DNA from: Promethearchaeota archaeon Loki_b31
GTDB lineage: Archaea; Asgardarchaeota; Lokiarchaeia; Sigyniarchaeales; SOKP01
Reading direction: 5' to 3'
Assembly (NCBI GenBank): GCA_005222975.1
Contig: NJBI01000007.1
Span: 23,752-87,751 of the forward strand
Length of the DNA stretch: 64,000 bases
Shown: one piece after another, positions 18,443 to 27,911 of the stretch
How positions within the stretch are numbered: position 1 is the first letter of the stretch
Layout of the letters: each line of letters begins with the position of its first letter
The notes under the pieces: generated by a model
Databases searched by the model: none
What the model was told of the DNA's origin: nothing
Seen by the model: only the letters and a program-made list of their open reading frames with translations
Program-made: the position numbers and the translations under genes

Positions 18443-19441
18443 TTAATCGGTTATACCACCATCAGTTATTGAGAATACAGCTTCTCCTTCGGGTAAATGG
18501 GGGGCATCAACCATTTTTGCTACTCTCTGTTCTCCTTTTCCCTTTCTTAAATAAATTCTTATCGTAGCACCGTGGGCCATTATATGCCCTCCCGTATGAG
18601 TTGTTGGGTTTCCATAGAATACATCTGGTTTCGAAGAAACTTGGTTTGTAATCATTATTGCCAACTCGTCAAATATTTCTGTTAACCTTAATAAATCATG
18701 TATGTGAGTGTTGAGTATTTGTTGTCGATTTGCCAAAGTGCCCCTCCCTACATATTCGCTTCGAAAGTGCCCAATTATTGAATCTATAATTATTAGTTTG
18801 ATATTCCTTTCTTTAATTATCTTTGAAGCTTCTTGTGCTAGCAGGACTTGGTGATCAGAATTATAAGCTCTCCCAACAGTAATATTCCGTAAAACTTGAT
18901 TATGATCTAAATCTTTAGCTTCGGCCATTTGGACTATTCTTTCTGGTCTAAAAGTTCCTTCCGAATCGATATAAAGGGCATTACCTTCTAAACCTCCTTC
19001 TTCGTAGGGTAGTTGAACATTTACACAGAGTTGGTGCGCTATTTGGGTTTTTCCCGTCCTATATTCACCATAAAACTCAGTTAAAGAACCCGGTTCAATC
19101 CCTCCTGCTAATAATTCGTCTAATGTATGACTACTTGTTGTTAACCGATTCAAATGCTTTCTTTTTTCCCATATAATATCAGCGCTTTTAAATCCCATTT
19201 TTTCAATGTCTTGAGCAGCTTTAACAATTTTTTGAGCTGTTTTTTCTCCAATTCCCGCTTTCTCCATTAATTTAGAAATTGGATAAATTGCAAGATATTT
19301 GATCGAGACAATTCCTGCGTCCTTTAACTTTTTTATCGTAACATCTCCTACTCCCGGTAAATCCTTTAGTTCGTATTTTACCTCCGTTTTTATTGCGTCT
19401 TCACTGTTATTTTCTTCTAAATCAACTTTTTTTTTTGCCAT
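18443..19441 (-). CDS. radA: DNA recombinase RadA
   Basis: The archaeal Rad51/RecA homolog that forms filaments on single-stranded DNA for strand exchange. It has an N-terminal helix-hairpin-helix domain (LPGVGDVTIKKLKDAG), a linker, then the ATPase core with Walker A GEYRTGKTQ, Walker B LIIIDSIIGHFRSEY, and the L1/L2 loop region near TNQVSSKPD and HTGGHIMAHG. The Walker A has Arg where archaeal RadA usually has Gly (GEFGSGKT). The ATG at 19441 gives the usual MAKKK start; an in-frame ATG at 19456 adds five residues. Confidence 0.95.
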   Translation of the reverse strand: MAKKKVDLEENNSEDAIKTEVKYELKDLPGVGDVTIKKLKDAGIVSIKYLAIYPISKLMEKAGIGEKTAQKIVKAAQDIEKMGFKSADIIWEKRKHLNRLTTSSHTLDELLAGGIEPGSLTEFYGEYRTGKTQIAHQLCVNVQLPYEEGGLEGNALYIDSEGTFRPERIVQMAEAKDLDHNQVLRNITVGRAYNSDHQVLLAQEASKIIKERNIKLIIIDSIIGHFRSEYVGRGTLANRQQILNTHIHDLLRLTEIFDELAIMITNQVSSKPDVFYGNPTTHTGGHIMAHGATIRIYLRKGKGEQRVAKMVDAPHLPEGEAVFSITDGGITD

Positions 19442-19542
19442 GATTTTACCAAACACAAAATTAGTGTAATTTTAATTGTACTGTCAATAATTTATTGTTT
19501 AATAAATATAAAAATAATAACAAAAAAATAAAAAATATAAAG

Positions 19543-20232
19543 TTATTTCTTTTTCTGAACTTCCTTGCCGCTCTTAGTTATTAGTAGTAGTAGAACAAAT
19601 AATAGCACACTCATAAGAAATGTCAACATTGCCATCGCTCCCGGCAACCAAACGTAGCTTAAATAGAGAAAAGGTGGGATAAATAAACCAATTATGATAA
19701 TAAAAACTGGCAAAGGCACATCCTCACCCTTTAGATCTACGAATAATGGAACAATTACTAAACCAATCAAAACAGATGCTGTAACTCTAAAAGCAAACAA
19801 CATGGTGGAGTTTACCCAACCTTCAATTGCAAAAGCACTTGTGTAAGTGTCTGGTAAATAAAAAAACCAATATAGAGTAGTGTTAGTTTGCATTGTATCA
19901 AGAGATACTGGTAAAATCGCAGTAAGAATTAATTGTATTATAATTGCTAAAACTAAGTATAAAACAACATCATTAATTTCCTTTTTCTCTTTTGTTACGC
20001 CATATAAATCTCGTAATAAACAGAAAATCCAAAGAATAAATAATAATAAATATACGCCAAGAACATCAAATTGAAGAAACCATAAGACATTAATGGGTAT
20101 TAGAGCCACGATGTACGCTAGATAACCATATCTTTCGTTCCTCTTGAATAGATCAAAAAATAAAAAAACACCATATATTACGAAAAGAGTTGCTACAATT
20201 ATTATAGCATTTATTAGTTCAAATTCAGCCAC
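19543..20232 (-). CDS. Polytopic membrane protein of unknown function
   Basis: A 229-residue protein with about seven hydrophobic helices, short loops and a basic C-terminal tail (KSGKEVQKKK). No recognised motif. It lies upstream of radA on the same strand, about 85 bases away, and downstream of the phosphohexomutase-like gene. Confidence 0.6.
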   Translation of the reverse strand: MAEFELINAIIIVATLFVIYGVFLFFDLFKRNERYGYLAYIVALIPINVLWFLQFDVLGVYLLLFILWIFCLLRDLYGVTKEKKEINDVVLYLVLAIIIQLILTAILPVSLDTMQTNTTLYWFFYLPDTYTSAFAIEGWVNSTMLFAFRVTASVLIGLVIVPLFVDLKGEDVPLPVFIIIIGLFIPPFLYLSYVWLPGAMAMLTFLMSVLLFVLLLLITKSGKEVQKKK

Positions 20233-20362
20233 TATAAAAACTTCCTTTTAATTAATTATTTTAATTTTATTAATAATAATATAACGACATGTTATTTTAA
20301 ATATAATTCCATTAGAAAGGATTTAAGTTTTAAAATAGTTTATTTTTTCTCCTTCTAATTAA

Positions 20363-21748
20363 TTATAGTTTCGAAATTATTTTAGATAAATCGTTTATCA
20401 TTTTTACTGATTTGCTCTTATCTTCTGACTCTGCTGATAACAAGATTGCATTTCTGTTTAAAGCTACTTTAATGTTTACGTACACGCCTTCACCAATTAT
20501 TTTTAACTCATTTATGATATCTTGGTACTTTAATTCGTGTTCATCGACGAATTCAATTAACCTATTATGAATTGTTTCTATGATTTCTGCTGAAACGGGT
20601 ATTGTTTTATTAACTTTTATCCCATTAGGAAAACCAATTGTAAGGGAACTAATTAAATCTTTTTGCTCTGCCATTATTTCAAGAATTTTAAGTAAGATAT
20701 AATTAGCATCTGAAAAAGGTGCATAATGTGGAAAATAAAATTTCAAAGATTCAGAGGCGGCAAGACAAGCTCTCTCTTGTCTAATTTGCCTTGAAAGCTC
20801 TCCGGGATAATTCTCTACAAGTTTAGTTGGATGTCCACTTTCTTCTATATAACTTTTAACGACGGGAGAAATCGAGGGAGTTAGAATAACCGTACTATTT
20901 CTAGATTTTTGAATTCTCTTATCAAATGCGATAAATAACATTAACAAATTTTCATAGCTAATTTCTAATCCATTTTCATCCACTACTAATATCCTTGATC
21001 CATCGACGTCAAAACACACACCTAAATGGCTATTTGAGGCTTTTACGATGTCCGCAGTATTTTTTATGGTATTTATACTTGGTACGGGTACTAAAGATCT
21101 TTCCCGGTAATGAGTGTTTAGCGCAATTACTTCAACTCCTATCTCGTTAATTAATATTGGAGTAATATTTCCAGTTGGACTAAATGAGCAATCAACTACT
21201 ATCTTTAAACGCGCTTCTTTTATTATTTTTTTATTAACAAATTGTTCTAATGATTTAATGTACACATCTTGAGTTTGAGGGATCGCAATTATGCGCCCTA
21301 TCCTTCGTGGTTCTGCCCGCCTAATTTGCGCGGGGAAATTACGGTATGAATCAATGATTTTTTTTATTTCGACAAGGGATAACTCAATTCCTCCAGCGTC
21401 TACAAATCTAATACCCACATCTTCGCTATATAGATGTCCTCCTGAAAAATATGCCCCTCCACTTGCGCCAAATCTTCTAATCGTAAATTCTAATAAAGGA
21501 AATGTGCAATTGGACAGATTTAAAACATTTACTCCCGTACTCATAACACCCGAAGTATAAGCTCTTTTTAACATGCGGCTGTCGTTATGGTAATCGCGTC
21601 CAATTACGATTGTTTCATCTAATTGAAATGAACTTCCATGAATAGATCCAATAGAGCTGGCTATTTCAGGAGTAAATATATAGTTTGCTCTTCCTACAAT
21701 TCGTCCGTTTTTGTTCAATTCATCTAGATTTTGGACGCGCGCACACAT
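20363..21748 (-). CDS. Phosphohexomutase-family protein, probable pseudoenzyme
   Basis: A 461-residue protein with the domain order of phosphomannomutase/phosphoglucomutase. The catalytic phosphoserine loop, usually GGIMITASHNP, reads GGAYFSGGHLY (about 97-107): the serine is Gly104, although the His is kept. The metal loop DGDGDR reads DVDGSR (247-252), losing one Asp. The sugar loop GEESGH reads ASESLK (331-336), and the C-terminal RPSGTEP phosphate loop is not recognisable (NRNAILLSAESEDK). Without the serine it cannot use the normal phospho-relay. It faces away from the GH13 gene and may have a regulatory or sugar-binding role. Confidence 0.8.
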   Translation of the reverse strand: MCARVQNLDELNKNGRIVGRANYIFTPEIASSIGSIHGSSFQLDETIVIGRDYHNDSRMLKRAYTSGVMSTGVNVLNLSNCTFPLLEFTIRRFGASGGAYFSGGHLYSEDVGIRFVDAGGIELSLVEIKKIIDSYRNFPAQIRRAEPRRIGRIIAIPQTQDVYIKSLEQFVNKKIIKEARLKIVVDCSFSPTGNITPILINEIGVEVIALNTHYRERSLVPVPSINTIKNTADIVKASNSHLGVCFDVDGSRILVVDENGLEISYENLLMLFIAFDKRIQKSRNSTVILTPSISPVVKSYIEESGHPTKLVENYPGELSRQIRQERACLAASESLKFYFPHYAPFSDANYILLKILEIMAEQKDLISSLTIGFPNGIKVNKTIPVSAEIIETIHNRLIEFVDEHELKYQDIINELKIIGEGVYVNIKVALNRNAILLSAESEDKSKSVKMINDLSKIISKL

Positions 21749-22005
21749 TTCACATCATTATAATTTCGTATTAAAAAAACTAATTAAAAAACTAATTAAT
21801 ATAGCTAGTTTTGATTTAATAACTTTAACTGTTAAAAATTAGGAATGATTTATGTTATTAAATATTATCAAAAAATTAGTAATTTCGAAATAGTTAAACG
21901 CGATAATCACTCTCTTTTAGAATGAAATCTTTTAAAAACTGTTCATTAGATAATTAATATTAACAAAAAATAAAAAAAATTCTAAGGCAAAAAAGGGAAA
22001 TACCT

Positions 22006-25000
22006 ATGAAAATTTCGAGAGATGCAAGAAATAGACATGTATTTGATGAATTCAAATTTTCTGAAAATGGAAGTATTGAATTTGATGGTGATATACATTT
22101 AGTTAGATTATTTGTGCAGAAATTGAATCAAAAGAAAGACTTAGTGAATTATCCAGAAATGGCAATCCGAATAGGAGAATTTAACGGGATGGCATTAATA
22201 TATGAAATTAAAAAATATTTGCTTGATTTGTACAAAGAAGAAACAAAGAATCCATCTTTAAACCGTGAACTTTTTGATTACTTGAAAAAAAGAATAGGGC
22301 CTCCTAAACTTAATAGTGCAATTTACTCATTAATCGATGAATTTCCTCCCGAAAGTATCTATCATCAAGAGAAAGTTGATATCGATCAATTCTTGAAAGA
22401 AAAAATCGATGGTGTTGAAAATGAAATCCAATTTGTCGAGGAATTTTTAAATCTTTGGCTTGGAAATATAAACCCTTCTTTCTCACCATACATTGAACTA
22501 TTTGATGATGGTTTGCTAGAAAAGAGGACGGTATACAGGGAAATAATTAACGAAACAAAGGAATTTTTCAATGGTAAATCTAAATTTGGTCCAAATAATC
22601 AAAATTTAATTGAAATGTTAAATGAGCCTACACTCAAATATCCACATTCAATTCGCGAACAATTAGAATATATACATGAACATTGGGGCGAAAAATTAGG
22701 GAAATATTTGTTTAGAATCTTGGTCGCCATCGATATTATACGAGAAGAAGAGATGTTAAGAGGATTAGGACCTGGTAAGTCAAAAGCTTATGAATACGAC
22801 ATAATGGAACTTGAAAATTACACTCGCGATAAAGAATGGATGCCTAAAGTTGTGATGATTGCTAAGAATGTTTATGTTTGGATGGACCAACTTTCAAAAA
22901 AGTATCAAAGATCTATAACAAAGCTATACGAAATACCAAATGAAGAATTAGATCAATTAAAGGAATGGGGGTTTACAGGACTTTGGCTTATTGGACTATG
23001 GGAAAGAAGTCAGGCATCAAAAACAATTAAACGTTGGTGTGGCAATCCAGAAGCAGAAGCTAGCGCTTATTCAACATACGATTATGCAATCGCGCATGAC
23101 TTAGGTGGTTATGAATCCTATAAAAATTTAAGAGATAGAGCAATGGCGAGGGGTATTCGTCTTGCTTGTGATATGGTTCCAAACCATACGGGCATCGTTT
23201 CAAAATGGATAATAGAACATCCTGATTGGTACATTTCTTTACACTATCCTCCATTTCCTTCTTATAGTTTTTCAGGAGAAAATTTATCTGGTGATCCTAA
23301 TAAAGGGATATTTTTAGAAGACAAATATTTTTCTAGAACTGATGCTGCGGTTACATTTAAACATGTAGACTTTAAAACGGGAGAAGATAAATATATTTAC
23401 CACGGAAATGATGGAACTAGTTTTCCATGGAATGATACTGCTCAATTAAACTTTTTAAAGCCTGAAGTGAGAGAGGCTGTTATACAAACTATACTTCATG
23501 TTTCCAGAATGTTTCCAATTATTCGTTTTGATGCTGCTATGACACTTACGAGAAAGCATTATCAACGATTATGGTTTCCAGAACCGGGAACTGGAGGAGC
23601 TATTCCTTCAAGAGCTGAACAAGGTATATCAAAAGAAGATTTCTATAAAGAAATGCCGAAGGAGTTTTGGCGTGAAGTTGTAGATAGGATCAATAAAGAA
23701 AATCCAGACACTTTACTTTTAGCAGAAGCATTTTGGTTGCTTGAAGGATTCTTTGTGAGAACTCTAGGAATGCATCGTGTATATAATTCTGCCTTTATGA
23801 ATATGCTTCGCGACGAAGATAACGCTATGTACCGATTAGTCTTAAAAAACACTTTAGAATTTGATCCTGAAATTCTTAAACGATTTGTTAATTTCATGAA
23901 TAATCCAGATGAAGAAACTGCTATTAAACAATTTGGAGATGGAGGTAAATATTTCGGCGTTTGCTTAATGCTCATAACTATGCCTGGCTTACCCATGTTT
24001 GGACACGGTCAAATAGAAGGATTTCATGAAAAATACGGCATGGAATATAGACGTGCTTACTGGGATGAAACGGTTAATTCGGGCTTACTTCAACGGCACG
24101 AAGACATAATTTTTCCTATAATGAAGAAACGCTACATTTTTGCTAGTGTGAATAATTTTTTATTATATGATTTTTGGAGTGGTAATGTGGTTAATGAAGA
24201 TGTATTTGCTTACTCAAACAGAGTTAATAATGAACGAGCTTTGGTTATTTATCATAATAAGTTCGCTGAAACAAAAGGTTTTATTAGAAATTCTGTTGGA
24301 TTTGCTGATAAGCTAACAGAAGATAAAGTTATAATTCAAAAAACTTTAATAGACGGTTTAGGTTTACCTAAAGAGGAATATTGCATCTTTAAAGATTATT
24401 TAACTGGGTTAGAATATATTAGACGAAATAGAGACCTACACGAACAAGGAATGTATTTAGAGCTTCAAGCATATCAATTGTTTTTATTTATGGATTTCCA
24501 AACAGTCCAAGATAATGAATTTTTTCATTATGCTCAATTGCATGATTTATTAGGGGGAAAAGGAGTTTATAATATTAATGAAACTCTGCACGAGATAATC
24601 TATCAACCATTACACGAGAAATTTAGAGAAATAGTTAATACACCTAATTTTAAAAATTTATTAAACCCTAAAAAAGCAGAACAGGTAGTAGAAGCTATTA
24701 GCGATAAATTAAATCCATTTTTAAAAGAAGTTAAAAACTACTCTTCGAGTAAAAAAGATGTTACAAGAGTTAAAAAAGAAATAGTTGAAAAATTAAAAGT
24801 AATATCAAGATTGGAACAAAATTTAAAGCATATAAAAAATAACCAGGAATTAACACATATTTATGAGAAAATACTTCCTAATTCTAAATTTGAATGGGGG
24901 ATACTCTTATCTTGGCTATTTATTCACCAATTAGGAAGGGTAGTTTCAGATAAGAATTATGAACTGCAAAGTCGTAGTTGGTTTGACGAATGGAGGCTCT

Positions 25001-25416
25001 CCAAATATATTAAAAATATCCTAGAAGAGTTATCCATAAAAGAAGAAGAGAAAACGCAAGATGGAATTTCTATTATTAAACTAATGGTAACTCTACAAAA
25101 CTGGTCTGCTTCAAATAAATATACCGAAACAAACTTATATTCCATCTTTCAATCATTTTTCAGCGAGCCTGAAGTACAACAATATTTAAATGTCAATAGA
25201 TATCACAATCTTTTATGGTTTAGCGCAGAATTGTTCGACACATTCGTCAGATGGATGTTTTTAATTGCTGTAATAGATAGGCTAGCCCAATCTAAAGAAA
25301 GTGCGGTTAATGAAATAAAAGCGTTACTAGAAGACTATCAAAAACTTATAAAAATCGCGAAAACCTCGAAATATCAAGTTAATAAGTTTCTAGAATGTCT
25401 ACAAAGTTTATCATAG
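22006..25416 (+). CDS. Very large GH13-family alpha-glucan enzyme
   Basis: A 1136-residue protein. Residues about 1-300 are helical and of unknown fold. The GH13 barrel spans about 310-720, with region I DMVPNHTG, the nucleophile Asp509 in IIRFDAAMTLT, and the acid/base Glu574 in LLLAEAFW. The usual region IV NHD is not seen; the corresponding place reads MPGLPMFGHGQIEGF. A C-terminal helical domain of about 300 residues follows. No signal peptide is visible, so it probably acts in the cytoplasm on storage alpha-glucan or sugar donors. The likely activity (hydrolase, phosphorylase-like or transglycosylase) cannot be decided. Confidence 0.82.
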   Translation: MKISRDARNRHVFDEFKFSENGSIEFDGDIHLVRLFVQKLNQKKDLVNYPEMAIRIGEFNGMALIYEIKKYLLDLYKEETKNPSLNRELFDYLKKRIGPPKLNSAIYSLIDEFPPESIYHQEKVDIDQFLKEKIDGVENEIQFVEEFLNLWLGNINPSFSPYIELFDDGLLEKRTVYREIINETKEFFNGKSKFGPNNQNLIEMLNEPTLKYPHSIREQLEYIHEHWGEKLGKYLFRILVAIDIIREEEMLRGLGPGKSKAYEYDIMELENYTRDKEWMPKVVMIAKNVYVWMDQLSKKYQRSITKLYEIPNEELDQLKEWGFTGLWLIGLWERSQASKTIKRWCGNPEAEASAYSTYDYAIAHDLGGYESYKNLRDRAMARGIRLACDMVPNHTGIVSKWIIEHPDWYISLHYPPFPSYSFSGENLSGDPNKGIFLEDKYFSRTDAAVTFKHVDFKTGEDKYIYHGNDGTSFPWNDTAQLNFLKPEVREAVIQTILHVSRMFPIIRFDAAMTLTRKHYQRLWFPEPGTGGAIPSRAEQGISKEDFYKEMPKEFWREVVDRINKENPDTLLLAEAFWLLEGFFVRTLGMHRVYNSAFMNMLRDEDNAMYRLVLKNTLEFDPEILKRFVNFMNNPDEETAIKQFGDGGKYFGVCLMLITMPGLPMFGHGQIEGFHEKYGMEYRRAYWDETVNSGLLQRHEDIIFPIMKKRYIFASVNNFLLYDFWSGNVVNEDVFAYSNRVNNERALVIYHNKFAETKGFIRNSVGFADKLTEDKVIIQKTLIDGLGLPKEEYCIFKDYLTGLEYIRRNRDLHEQGMYLELQAYQLFLFMDFQTVQDNEFFHYAQLHDLLGGKGVYNINETLHEIIYQPLHEKFREIVNTPNFKNLLNPKKAEQVVEAISDKLNPFLKEVKNYSSSKKDVTRVKKEIVEKLKVISRLEQNLKHIKNNQELTHIYEKILPNSKFEWGILLSWLFIHQLGRVVSDKNYELQSRSWFDEWRLSKYIKNILEELSIKEEEKTQDGISIIKLMVTLQNWSASNKYTETNLYSIFQSFFSEPEVQQYLNVNRYHNLLWFSAELFDTFVRWMFLIAVIDRLAQSKESAVNEIKALLEDYQKLIKIAKTSKYQVNKFLECLQSLS

Positions 25417-25438
25417 AAGTCTTTACTTTATGTATAAT

Positions 25439-25891
25439 CTAGAAAGGAGTAAATAGATAAAAACCTTCAGTAAACCACACTCCAAGGAAAAAATATATGC
25501 TTACATATATAATTACCATTATTACTCTTTCACTTATCATCACAATAATAGCTACTACTAAAGAACCCCAATATTCTTTCTCATAAAAAGAATGCACGAT
25601 AAAAATTCCAATTATTACATTTATTATGAAAATTAATAAACCAATTATTAGATAAATTGAAGTTATCTCATCCATAGTCAAACTTAATCCAATAAAGAGA
25701 GGAGGTGCGATGAAAATAATTAACAAGCTTATAACAACTAAGAAGATTATCCATACTAAATTAACTAGAAACCCCCTTCTAAAAGAGCTTTCCCATTTTA
25801 GCTTTATCGCAAGCCAGTTAGTATACAGTGCTCTTAAAATTAATATTATTATTAAAATTACGATATCTACAAGAATACTAATAGGGTCCAT
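25439..25891 (-). CDS. Four-helix membrane protein, paralog A
   Basis: A 150-residue protein with four to five hydrophobic helices, and a conserved-looking FLVNLVWIIF segment and SFYEKEYWGSLVVAI loop. It is similar in length and layout to the neighbour at 25944 (VNxxW and FYxxxxxxS positions match), so the pair arose by tandem duplication. Function is unknown. Confidence 0.55.
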   Translation of the reverse strand: MDPISILVDIVILIIILILRALYTNWLAIKLKWESSFRRGFLVNLVWIIFLVVISLLIIFIAPPLFIGLSLTMDEITSIYLIIGLLIFIINVIIGIFIVHSFYEKEYWGSLVVAIIVMISERVIMVIIYVSIYFFLGVWFTEGFYLFTPF

Positions 25892-25943
25892 AATCTCATA
25901 CCTTTATTGATTTTTAATTTTGCTTAATTTTAATTATTTGTAG

Positions 25944-26405
25944 TTAATTGAATTGAAAAACATAAAATGAAATAATTTCCTCTGTTGTTAAAATAAGAAT
26001 AATGCTTAATACATTAGCCACTATAATTCGAATGAAAACCTGGATCGAAATTACAGCTAAAGTTATAAAAATCGAGTCTTTATGACCACTTTTGTAAAAA
26101 ACCTTGATTAGCAGTGCGATAACTATAAAATTTATAATTAACACCACTACCGAAATGATAACGTTAACAAATGCAATTAAGTTCAAATCTGCGCCAATAG
26201 AATTTAAATAATTCAATATCAAACCGATCAAAAAACTTAAAACAAAGAACATAATTAAAAACCAGATCACATTAACTAATATTGCAGTTTTATATGGTTT
26301 ACGATACTCGAATTTGTCTGTAAAAAATTTAGTTAAAAAAATACCTCCAAAAAGGATTATATAACCAAAAATAGCATTTATAGTAATAAAAATTATATCT
26401 GACAT
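25944..26405 (-). CDS. Four-helix membrane protein, paralog B
   Basis: A 153-residue protein with the same topology as its downstream neighbour and shared features (ILVNVIWFLI, VFYKSGHKDSIFITLAVI). It precedes that gene on the same strand by about 50 bases. Function is unknown. Confidence 0.55.
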   Translation of the reverse strand: MSDIIFITINAIFGYIILFGGIFLTKFFTDKFEYRKPYKTAILVNVIWFLIMFFVLSFLIGLILNYLNSIGADLNLIAFVNVIISVVVLIINFIVIALLIKVFYKSGHKDSIFITLAVISIQVFIRIIVANVLSIILILTTEEIISFYVFQFN

Positions 26406-26583
26406 AAATTTATGAATGACTTGTATGAGTTATTTGAATTCTCTTCTTTAAGTAAATATAAAATCATTTATAAAGATTTCCTTAATCAAATCACGAAAAA
26501 AAACCCATTAAATTCCCCATAACCTTTTAATGAATTATTTTTGAGTTATAATTCTTATTAAATAAAAATAGGCATACTTTTAA

Positions 26584-26655
26584 TTATACATTAATACCAA
26601 GATCAAGTGTTTTATCTCGGATTTGATTGTCATCACTTATTTTGCTATTAGTACC
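26584..26655 (-). pseudogene. 3' relic of a second sugar nucleotidyltransferase gene
   Basis: Twenty-three codons plus a stop on the minus strand match the last codons of the nucleotidyltransferase gene at 27912 almost exactly at protein level: both contain NSKISDDNQIRDKTLDLG, ending INV here and TNI there. The DNA match (26584-26655 against 27912-27983) is also strong. Upstream of the match the frame closes with a stop (TAA on the minus strand at 26665-26667), and the GH57 gene ends just beyond. It is a truncated duplicate. Confidence 0.75.
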
Positions 26656-26674
26656 TTGAACAGATTACTATTTT

Positions 26675-27874
26675 TTATAACGATAAAATAATTCTATTTT
26701 GAGCTTTTAACATATCCTCCATAATTAGTTCCATAGCGTCTTTAATATCTGGCACACTATCTGGAATACTTCTCTTAGCATTGATACTTGCCATTAACAC
26801 TTCGTTTAGTCCTCGTAGAATCATATCTGGGGAATACCAAGGTCTTTTAGAGGCCCACCATTGCTGACACGAATGGATCCCTCGATCTAATAAATTTCTC
26901 GCATTGTCAAAAATTGATTTTTTTTCATCATCCATGCTATTTCGATATTTATACGATAAATGGATTAAAGTCAGAGCATACATAAAAAACCGGTGTTGTT
27001 CAAAGTGAATTTCATTATTAGGATCAAACCAAAGAGGAAAAGGAACATCATGAGCTAAATCATAAGGCATAGTTGACCAAGAAGATGCTCGTGGATTCTG
27101 TATATTGATTTTAGGGAACTTATCTATGATTTCTGAAACATTACATAACTTAACATCATTGCGATGAGGAAGAGCATCAAAAAGGGGTATTAAAAAGTTT
27201 TTTATAGCATGTTTTACATGGTGTCCAAAAGTTTCTCCATCCATTGCTAGAATAACATAATAATCCTCTGAAGTATGTTTGTAATATAATCGATTTATAA
27301 ACTCATCAACAGTATTAATTTTATCAAATGCACAATCAATAGAGATATAATCATCTCTAAATATTAAATTTAAATTGTTAGGATGCTGTGATATAAAAGT
27401 TGTAGGAAATTCGGGTAAAATATTTGCTATACCACTCATAATGATCCAATCATAACCCATTTCTTCTACAACCGAAAATACCTCTTCAGAAACAGCCATT
27501 TCAGGAGGAAAAAAACCTCTCGGTTTAAATAATTCTCCAAAAAATTTTTGATTCGTTTCATAATTTAATTCAATTTGTCGTCTAATTTCTGGCGATGGAA
27601 TAAGCGGTAATAGAGGATGGAATTTTCCAGAACCAGTAAATTCTACTTGACCTCTAGATGCAAGTGTTGTTAGCTCTTCTATGATATCCATATATCCAAA
27701 ATCATTTAATTGTTCAGTCAAAGTACCATTAATATTCAAAGTTATTTTCGCATAGGGATGATTTCTTAAAGCTTCAATTATTGGTCTGTAAGATTCATTT
27801 GCAATTTGTTTGATTACAAAGGGTATTTGCACTGGTGGTTGATAAATATGAAATAAAAACGCAAAATAAATAAT
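26675..27874 (-). CDS. GH57-family glycoside hydrolase, probable ATT start
   Basis: A GH57 alpha-glucan-acting enzyme. From the first GTG (27832) the protein would begin MQIPFVIKQI, but the open frame continues upstream and encodes FALFHIYQPPVQIPF in part (YFAFLFHIYQPP), which is the family's N-terminal His-containing motif. The stretch has no ATG, GTG or TTG. An ATT at 27874 follows a GGGAG Shine-Dalgarno (27887-27883) by eight bases and is the best start, giving about 399 residues. Other catalytic positions are intact: the nucleophile-type Glu in FFPPEMAVSE and the acid-type Asp in LAMDGETFGHH. It is cotranscribed downstream of the nucleotidyltransferase. Confidence 0.83.
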   Translation of the reverse strand: MIYFAFLFHIYQPPVQIPFVIKQIANESYRPIIEALRNHPYAKITLNINGTLTEQLNDFGYMDIIEELTTLASRGQVEFTGSGKFHPLLPLIPSPEIRRQIELNYETNQKFFGELFKPRGFFPPEMAVSEEVFSVVEEMGYDWIIMSGIANILPEFPTTFISQHPNNLNLIFRDDYISIDCAFDKINTVDEFINRLYYKHTSEDYYVILAMDGETFGHHVKHAIKNFLIPLFDALPHRNDVKLCNVSEIIDKFPKINIQNPRASSWSTMPYDLAHDVPFPLWFDPNNEIHFEQHRFFMYALTLIHLSYKYRNSMDDEKKSIFDNARNLLDRGIHSCQQWWASKRPWYSPDMILRGLNEVLMASINAKRSIPDSVPDIKDAMELIMEDMLKAQNRIILSL

Positions 27875-27911
27875 AAATTAATCTCCCTTTTTTTATTTTT
27901 ATTTAGTTTAA

